NCBI GenBank assembly: GCA_017590115.1
Contig: JAGGNK010006582.1
Span: 163,482 to 227,481, forward strand
Reading direction: 5' to 3'
Source: Montifringilla adamsi
Lineage: Eukaryota; Chordata; Aves; Passeriformes; Passeridae
Length of the DNA: 64,000 nt
Of the stretch, positions 56,638 to 64,000 are shown piece after piece; the stretch's first letter is position 1, and each line of letters starts with the position of its first letter. Under the pieces are notes generated by a model. The model was not told where the DNA came from. It saw nothing but the letters and a program-made list of their open reading frames with translations, and ran no database searches. Made by a program: the position numbers and the translations under genes.

Positions 56638-59600
56638 TAAAGGTTACTTTTTATGACTAGAATGGTATAAAGGGATCTAAAGGAGTGAGGTTTAGTGCAA
56701 GCCTGTTTAGTGTAAAGCCTGTCAGCAATCAGGCTTTTCAAGGAAGAGTCAGTTCACAGGCTAAGTGTCAAACACGTGGTTTCCTAGGAAAGGTTGATGG
56801 AATAGTACAAAAAGCACTGGATAACTGGCTGAGAAGTAGAAATAAAGACACAAAGAGCACGAATAGCTCCTGTGCCTTGATACAATTTACATTTATAGTA
56901 TTACTACTAAGAAGTGTTACAAACATCTAAAAAAAAAATAGAAACAAAATTCTAGAAATAGTTACTATCCTTGCTCTAATTCTCTCATTTCTTCTCCCAG
57001 CTGCAAGGCAGCAGTAAAGCCGGCATGTGATGGGGCACACAGAGCACTCCTGGCAGGGAAAGGGCACTGGGTCAGGCAGCACCAGGAGTGTGACGAGGAC
57101 TGGGGCTTGTTTTGGGGAGGGTGCTGGGTGTGGATATGCTTGTAAGCTGTCACACTGCACAGAGCCCTCTGCCCTTGCCTCACTCCCCCTCTGGGGTGCC
57201 AGCCTGCCCCCTTGAGCCTGTCAGGGCAAGGAGGCCATTCCACAGGCCTGGAAGTTAATGAACTACAGCCCTTGGGGGAAGTGAGGTGAGAGTGTTTATA
57301 CCTGATGCCAAAGGCGTGACATCTGGGAGATCTGCTGTAAATTATGTTCACCCCTACCCTGTCAGTAACCACACGCCTGCAATGTGGGTTGCCAACCCAA
57401 AGGCCAGTGGTCTTTCACCAGGGGAAATTGTGACAAAATGTAACTTGCAACAACAGCAAAATAATGCTCAGATGAGTCTCACCTTGCTGCGCCAACAGGC
57501 TTGTGCAGCTGGGGCTCATTTACAGCCTCAATCTCTTCCTCTTCAGTCCCCTTGGCTCCCAGAGCCAGGGAGTGTGAGATCTGGCACCACCAAACCCCCT
57601 CACCAGGTATAACCCAGTCAGCTCACCAAACACTTCATTTTCTGCTTAGAGAGCATGAAATGATAAAACAGCTGTCTGGGGACTGACAAGAAAACCCTCA
57701 AGGACTGAGAAAAAACAGCCAAGAGAAAGTCAAACAAGTAGCAAACAGAATGGGTGACAGACAGAGGAGTATAGGAGATAGAAAAGGAGCTCCTCTTCTT
57801 TGGTGTGCCAGGACCTTACCACATGCCAGCTCCCTGGCCAGGGCAAAGGAGAACATTCCAACTCCACCAGTAAACAAGGAGAGAAAAAAGCAGGGAAAAA
57901 GGAAATGTAATCTTAACCATAACTGAGCAGAAATTTTTATTCCAAGTAGCTGTACTAAAAGCAGTAACAACTCCTCAGCTCCCCATGTTCCAATCAAAAC
58001 TGAATGGTACTTTCTGCAATACACAGGGCAACTTCCTTTCCAGAAGTCATTACAGTTTTATAGAGCGACACCTTTGCACTCTGCCACAAAGCAATCTGTT
58101 AACAAACATTAGGAACAGCAGGGATGGAGCAATGGGAGACTCTCAAATCAAGTATTCATTGATTTCATTTAGACAATTATACTGTACAGAGCAACCAAAA
58201 GTGTTTAGAGTTAATCTTTCCCTGATGGCTTGTGGTACATGAGAGTGTCCCTGGGTGGTCTAGATGCTTTGGAATCTGTTGCTGGGTCTTCCACGGTCTC
58301 GTGTAACCTCTGAGGCTCTCCTCCCCAGCCTCCACATGGGGCACACTACAAATTGTGGCTAATAGTGATCTACCTCACAGGGGAGAAATAAAACACCTCA
58401 ATATTATCACATAAGAGAAACCACCACAGCTAAGTGAACTCTATCACTATTATGTTTGCAGCCCCCCAAAGTAATTTCTTTGCTATTTTTGTTATGGTTT
58501 TGCTGTTCTTTTTTACCCTGATGAAAACCAGCAGAAGACAAAATGACTTGTTAATATTTCAATGAACTTTACTTCCACTTGCCTCCTTTTTAATTTCTTT
58601 TGCAGGCAAAGCTGAGTTCCAAAAACATGAAGTGCACATGTGTGGGGAAGTTCAGGTCAGACAAAATGTGCTGCAACCAGACAAAATTAATTTGAGGTGG
58701 GTGGATGTGAAACATCTCCACAGGCTACATGTAAAATGTCACAGGCAGCTGTGCCTGCTTGAGTCAAACCAACACAATGCATACAACTGGATTTTGGTGT
58801 ACTTTGGCCATATCGGATAGCAGTGGACATAGGATGTGGACAGCAGTACGCAATCCAGAATATTCCAACAGGAGAACACAACTGCACTCAGAGACTGCCT
58901 CTTGTGATTACTGTAAGCAAAATTTTGCAAATATTGAAAATAGAGGTGTCAGATGATAGAAGTGTCAGACTTGATTATAAGGAGGTAACAAGAAAGTTCA
59001 GTGGCAAAGAAAGAAAAGGAGAGCAGAGTTTCTGCAATCAGTCTCCTTCAGAGCAGAAGGAGAAGATTCCAGCCACATGCTATGCCATAAAAAGCAGATA
59101 AAACCATTGGCACCAATGTTGTATAGACACATTTTGGGAAAGGCCCAAACCAGCAGGTATATGGATCTCACATCCACAGAGCGAAAGAACAGGTCACCTC
59201 TAAAAGCCACCAACACTTTATATACATCCAAAATACATAATACATACATACACCTGAGATAAGAGAGCTGTGAAAGGCCCATCCTTTTCAGGAACTCTTA
59301 AAATCCTTTTGCTCCCAAGGCCTTCACTTTCTAATGTTTCTCTTCTCTGTAGAATGGGACTCTCTGCCAGCTATCTTCTGTCTACTATGTTGCTTCTCTA
59401 GAAAAGGCAGGCTAGCACAAACAAAAGGAGGAATTGCTGCTGACTCTTACTTTGGGGGCAATGTGGTGAGGAGAACCACAGTTTCAAGTTCTTAAGAACA
59501 GACAGACTTCCTTCTGTGAGCCATAAGACCAGGAGATGTTGACTGGCACTCAACATCCTCTGGCACGATGAGCAGGAAGTTCCTTCCAGAATGGACTCAT

Positions 59601-61710
59601 CCTCTTCTTCAGGATCTACCCACACTTGCCTTCTCTCTTACATTTTCAGGATAGTGTCATGGTTTCTTTGGCACACTGTGACCCCTTCAGCTGGATGCAG
59701 GTCACCAACCCAACATGACATCACCAGCTCTATCACAGGCAGCTGTGGCTTGGAAGACAGCCCTTGCAAAGGCTAGGATAAACCATCTCTCTGTCTTCAG
59801 TGAGGCACATTGAAGGGGCTTAACTCCTCAGCTGAAACCTGGAATTATGGCTCAGACTGTGATTTCAAGTTACATTGATGTCAAACCAAAAACCCTGCTC
59901 ATAGCCAGGCCTGTTCCCATCCCACCTTCTGAACACATAGTTTCACAACATTCAGAAAAGCGTAACTTGCTCATTCAGAGTCAAAAACATATGAGACTGC
60001 AGCAGCAAGCAAACAGCTGAAGCTGAAACCTGTTGAATCCACAGTAGACATGGATTTCCTACTATCTGCTGGGCCTGATGTATGTGCATTGTAGGGTTAC
60101 AAAACAGAGCAGTGTACAAGTGTGGAGATGGACAGGAACTGAGAGATGACTCCTCTCAAACAATTACAATGGTGAGATTTTCCAACATTTTCAACCATGC
60201 TGTTGAATCTCTGCCTCCCCCTTCAATCAGCAGAGCAAAACATCCCTAAAATATAAAACTAGGAGCATAGGATCAGCAAGAAGAGAATGTAAAATGATGA
60301 GTTGCTCATTCCAACTCTGTATTATGGCTATTGTCCTCAGGAGAGCACTTTCTCCTGGCACCTGTGAAATAAGAGTTCATGGTAGGAGTAAAAATTTCAT
60401 CTCTCTCCTTACCAGATATTCACAAATAATGCTGTTTTACCCAACCAACTTAAATGGTGTTCTGCAGACCCAAAGCCAGAAAAAGCTGGAAACATTTTCC
60501 AAATGAAGTTCGTTTAAGGTTACCACAGACCATCGTTTGTGAAACAAATTCTGAAAATCCTTGCCCATAGAAAAAGGCAGAGAAAAGGCTTCTTTAACCC
60601 CAGGTTGATTAGATGCTTATCTGTGTGCAGGTCTGAAGGTGATCGTAAGTAACTGATCACCTCACTTTTGGTGTAGAAAAGCATAATCAGCTGTTAAAAC
60701 TAAACTTCACAGCTGGACACTTTTATTCAGTATCTCATAAAGCTGCCTCAGAGAAAGTGCAAGGTGAACCTCATTTTCACCCTTCTGCACTGTGTTAAAT
60801 GAATGGAATACAGAGGATGGCAACTGAGCTCTGCTGATTTGTAGATTACAAATTCAGATCTTGTCTGGAAAACTCTATAGTGACTGATACCTAATTAAAT
60901 TGTGACATCAGAAGAGATAAGAGTTAAAACGGAGCAACTGTAAGGAACAGACATATTTTGACATTCTGTTTAATGCTCTTTATTTTTGTTAACCTGTAAT
61001 TACTTCAATGACTACTGATCATAAAAAAGTATGTCTTTGTTAGAGAAGATACCCCCTCCCGATTTTAATTAAGGTGTAGGATTTCACAATGCAGATATCT
61101 GAGCCTATTAGAACTGCTCTGATACTATTAAGTGAGACCAGACTTCACTTCCATGGTATTTCCAAAGTTACTTCACTTCCTCTCAAACCAAACCCCAGCT
61201 TAGGGTAAAATGTTTTAGTTGGGCTGTACTTAGAAGAAAAAGGTGCACCTTGGTTCACTTGAAGGTTACCTCTAATGGAAAAGCTCCAGCTCTGTCTCCT
61301 GTGCAAGAACTCAATGCTTTGTGTAAATCACCTTCCTTGATGAGGGGAGTTTGCAGCAATTTGAACAAAATAGCTACATTACACACATTTCTGAGCCAGT
61401 GAAATGTGCACACAGCACTCAGGGCAGGCTGAGAGTGCAGTGTGCTTTGAAGGGTGGCTTTGGAAAGATGGTACTTTGTAGTCCCACATTTATTGCCTCT
61501 CGATGGCTTCTGGATTGAGTTTACTCAGTTTCCAAGGAAAATTATGCTTAATTCTACATAATGCTTCTCCAAGCAATTTCAATCTAAAAGTTTAAAGTCA
61601 AGCCAACCTCCTTGTGACCCCTATATCATCACTCTTAAAGCACGACAAATGTGAACAGGCAGCTTCAGGGTAAGAGTATGGTTTGAGGGCAACAGGGCAA
61701 GCTCTCTACC

Positions 61711-61735
61711 AGTATAAATCAGTATAAATCAGTAT
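61711..61735. repeat. Short tandem repeat, 10-bp unit
   Basis: agtataaatc is present twice in tandem with a partial third copy (agtat). A minor low-copy repeat. Confidence 0.9.
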
Positions 61736-63390
61736 TGCTTGCCTACTTGAGTGGAGGCATTCCCACATGACCAGCTGTGGACACAGCTAAATGAAGACCC
61801 ATTCTACAAGTGGGAAGAGAAGGAAGTGCCTCATGGGTGACAGAGAACCAAAGGAGGACTGAAGTCCCTCTGCCCACCCCATGCTGCTTCAGACAGCAAT
61901 AAAAAGGTAGTGTGGTTATTGCTAGGACAGGGCTGCAAACAGAGCTGAGAGCAGAGAATGTCTTGAACAGTATTTCATTGTCCCACAGCCAATTTTCAGA
62001 GTAAAACCACAGACTAAAGAGAAGATTTCACAATGCAGACATTTGATAAGGAAAGGATATTCTTCTGGGGTAACGTTTGGGCCCCGACACCAATCCAACA
62101 TATTTTCCAATAACAAAAAATCTTGTGAACCACAAAACACAAGGATTACAGAAGTTAAAGATAGAAGAAGAAACCCACAAAGCAGAAATATTAAGGCCAC
62201 CTGGGCACTAGTGAAATGCACAGTTGCCACAGTCAAACAGGACATATCCCTCATTAACATTACGTATAATAAATCTACACGCATATGTAGAATAGACACT
62301 TCATCCTATTCTAGAGAACTAGAACCAAAAAAATCAAAATAAGCTAAAGCTTTTGTGGCCAGTCTATGGTAAAAACCTCTAGCTTGAATCCTAGCAGCTC
62401 TTAGCAGCCTAAGTCAACACAACACCAGATGGAAAACAGAGGTTCCCATGTACATCCCTATCAAAGCCAGAACAGGATTCTGAGGTGAATGTTTCCAAGG
62501 AGAAGGGGAGAAAAAGAAAACATCAAAGGACAAGTTGCTAAGGTTATAACCTGAGACCTAACATAAGCCAGAGAGGTTTATTTAACCTTTCAGGTGCTCA
62601 TTAGAGTCAAGACCTCATGGCAGCCTCCATACTGTTTCTCCATCCTGCAGCTGGCTGAACGTGGAGTTATATCCCATCCTAATGAGCCACAAGGAGGGTG
62701 ATGTGTGTCACTGGCTTCTGTTTCAATCTTGGCAATCTCAGTGTAAAAGCCTTGCAACATCTTCTGATTCTCCTAACATTTAATTAGCTGGTGTCATTTT
62801 GATGCCATAGCCTCTCTCATCAGGATGATAACTACAAAACAACATGTGGAGCATAAACGTTCCATGAAAAGTTTCAGTTCTGGCAGCCAAGCTTATGAAT
62901 CCCCTGACAGTCATTGGTTCCTGGGACTAGTTCCCATTAGCCCTTTGTTTTGGCACTGCTATCAGCAAGAGCTTCGCTGTTAAGGACAGAGAAACAAAAA
63001 AACACCAAAAAACTGCGAAGCTCAGCATAGCCTTGCAAAAAATGACATCCTTTAGCTTGAAAAATTTTACCTGTCCTGCAGAAAGGGAGCATCCTCATTG
63101 CGCAAACTCACACCTATTCATCCTAAAGGACAGTTTTATCCTACAGTATAGAGCCCATCATCTTCTGGCTTCAAAAGGCAGTCCTATTTATTTAATTGTG
63201 TACAGTGTTTTTCTCCATTTTTCATCTGGTATTTGGGAGGACAATCTCCAACAACATCTGCCAACTGCTTCTTGTCCACATAAGCTGCACAATTTGACAA
63301 TGGTCATTGCTACAGAAAATGGGAACCATCTACATCTGCACTCAATATAATCAGTGGTCTTTCTTCCAAAATAATCTCATACATGAAAAC

Positions 63391-63414
63391 TTTTTTTTTT
63401 TTGGGGGGGGGGGG
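63391..63414. repeat. T12G12 homopolymer junction
   Basis: Twelve T followed directly by twelve G. Such adjoining homopolymers are prone to sequencing-length errors. Confidence 0.9.
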
Positions 63415-64000
63415 AGTGTACCAGTGAGAAATGTGTAAAAACTCAAATGAACCAAGACATTTCACTCACAAAACAGAATCAACTGAAAATCTTTGCCATC
63501 AGAACCCAGGCACAAGCTAATATTTTGTAAAGACAGACATGCAACTACCTGAGGCAGAGGATGAGCAGAAACAACTCCCCAAGCTTTAAAAATTTACTGA
63601 ACCAGGGTGGTCCTCAGACCTCAGCTCATCCGGAGGGTCCTTGCCTGAGCTCAAAGCTGCTTCCCAATTGGATGAGCCTATCTTTTAAAGCAAAATGCTC
63701 TGGGAACTCACAGCTTCCACAGGGACAGGGAGGTTTCTTTTAGGCAAATGTTACGGCCCGGTAATGGCAACACCACTATCAAGGGTGAAGGTATTCTTGC
63801 AAGACTTTTCCACTTGTCTTCTGCTCATCTTATTTCCATGGTATAACCATGATATTACAATTTCAGCCAGTTCATATCCACTGCAGACTACTTGGCTGTA
63901 ACTGGTCCCACCAGTTCCCTATCCTAAACAGTATTTCAGGTGCTTCTTTGCTGTGTCTTAAAGAAGGTGCTTGCCAATGCACATTACTGATCACTTAATT

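Larger units (their letters stand above)
51787..64000 (-). other. ITPR2: ITPR2 intron, 3' part (more than 12.2 kb)
   Basis: This lies upstream of the exon at 51679-51786 in gene orientation. I looked for the expected preceding exon (ending in GHNIYILAHQ-like sequence with a phase 0 donor) and did not find it. Contents: AT-rich simple stretches (for example 52265-52330 and 59220-59255), a poly-G run with three undetermined bases (56604-56621), a short 10-bp repeat (61711-61735) and a T12G12 run (63391-63414). Orphan donor-like GTAAGT sites on the minus strand (near 53678 and 54810) are not joined to plausible exons. Confidence 0.75.

Noticed and set aside
1..64000. CRISPR arrays, operons, prophage, integrons, tRNA or rRNA genes
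   Set aside because: Nothing of the kind is visible; the window is spliced vertebrate DNA with low-copy CR1 repeats.

Overview
The window is vertebrate, almost certainly avian, nuclear DNA. It is intron-rich, has no operon structure, and its only clearly recognisable interspersed repeats are CR1 retrotransposon ends, several in the subfamily style common in songbirds. No bacterial, viral or mobile cargo system was found.

One protein-coding gene is supported: the 3' part of ITPR2 (inositol 1,4,5-trisphosphate receptor type 2), on the minus strand. Twelve coding exons were read directly. In transcript order they are 51786-51679, 50168-49976, 46944-46819, 43785-43610, 42306-42142, 40085-39890, 37806-37714, 33310-33183, 31841-31676, 30442-30282, 9812-9651 and 8427-8341. 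All splice phases match and the joined frame is open, giving 1761 nt (586 codons plus stop). The fragment runs from the end of the cytosolic regulatory region through the whole six-helix channel, including the GGGVGD pore filter. It then covers the zinc-binding linker, the C-terminal coiled coil and the natural stop. Earlier exons lie beyond position 64000.

Layout: 1-5490 is the intergenic or downstream flank. About 5490-8340 is the probable ITPR2 3' UTR, ending near a good polyadenylation signal at 5505-5510. From 8341 to 51786 lie the ITPR2 exons and introns, including a 20.5 kb intron at 9813-30281. From 51787 to 64000 is the 3' part of a large intron in which I see no exon.

Points worth a second look: a GC-AG intron after the exon coding for TM1; two CR1 ends in opposite orientation, one in each intron beside that same exon; a CR1 insertion about 45 bp from a weak splice donor; an 11-nt identity at both ends of the intron before the luminal-loop exon; two CpG-rich intronic patches; and a poly-G run interrupted by three undetermined bases. 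Everything else looks like ordinary intronic or intergenic bird DNA.
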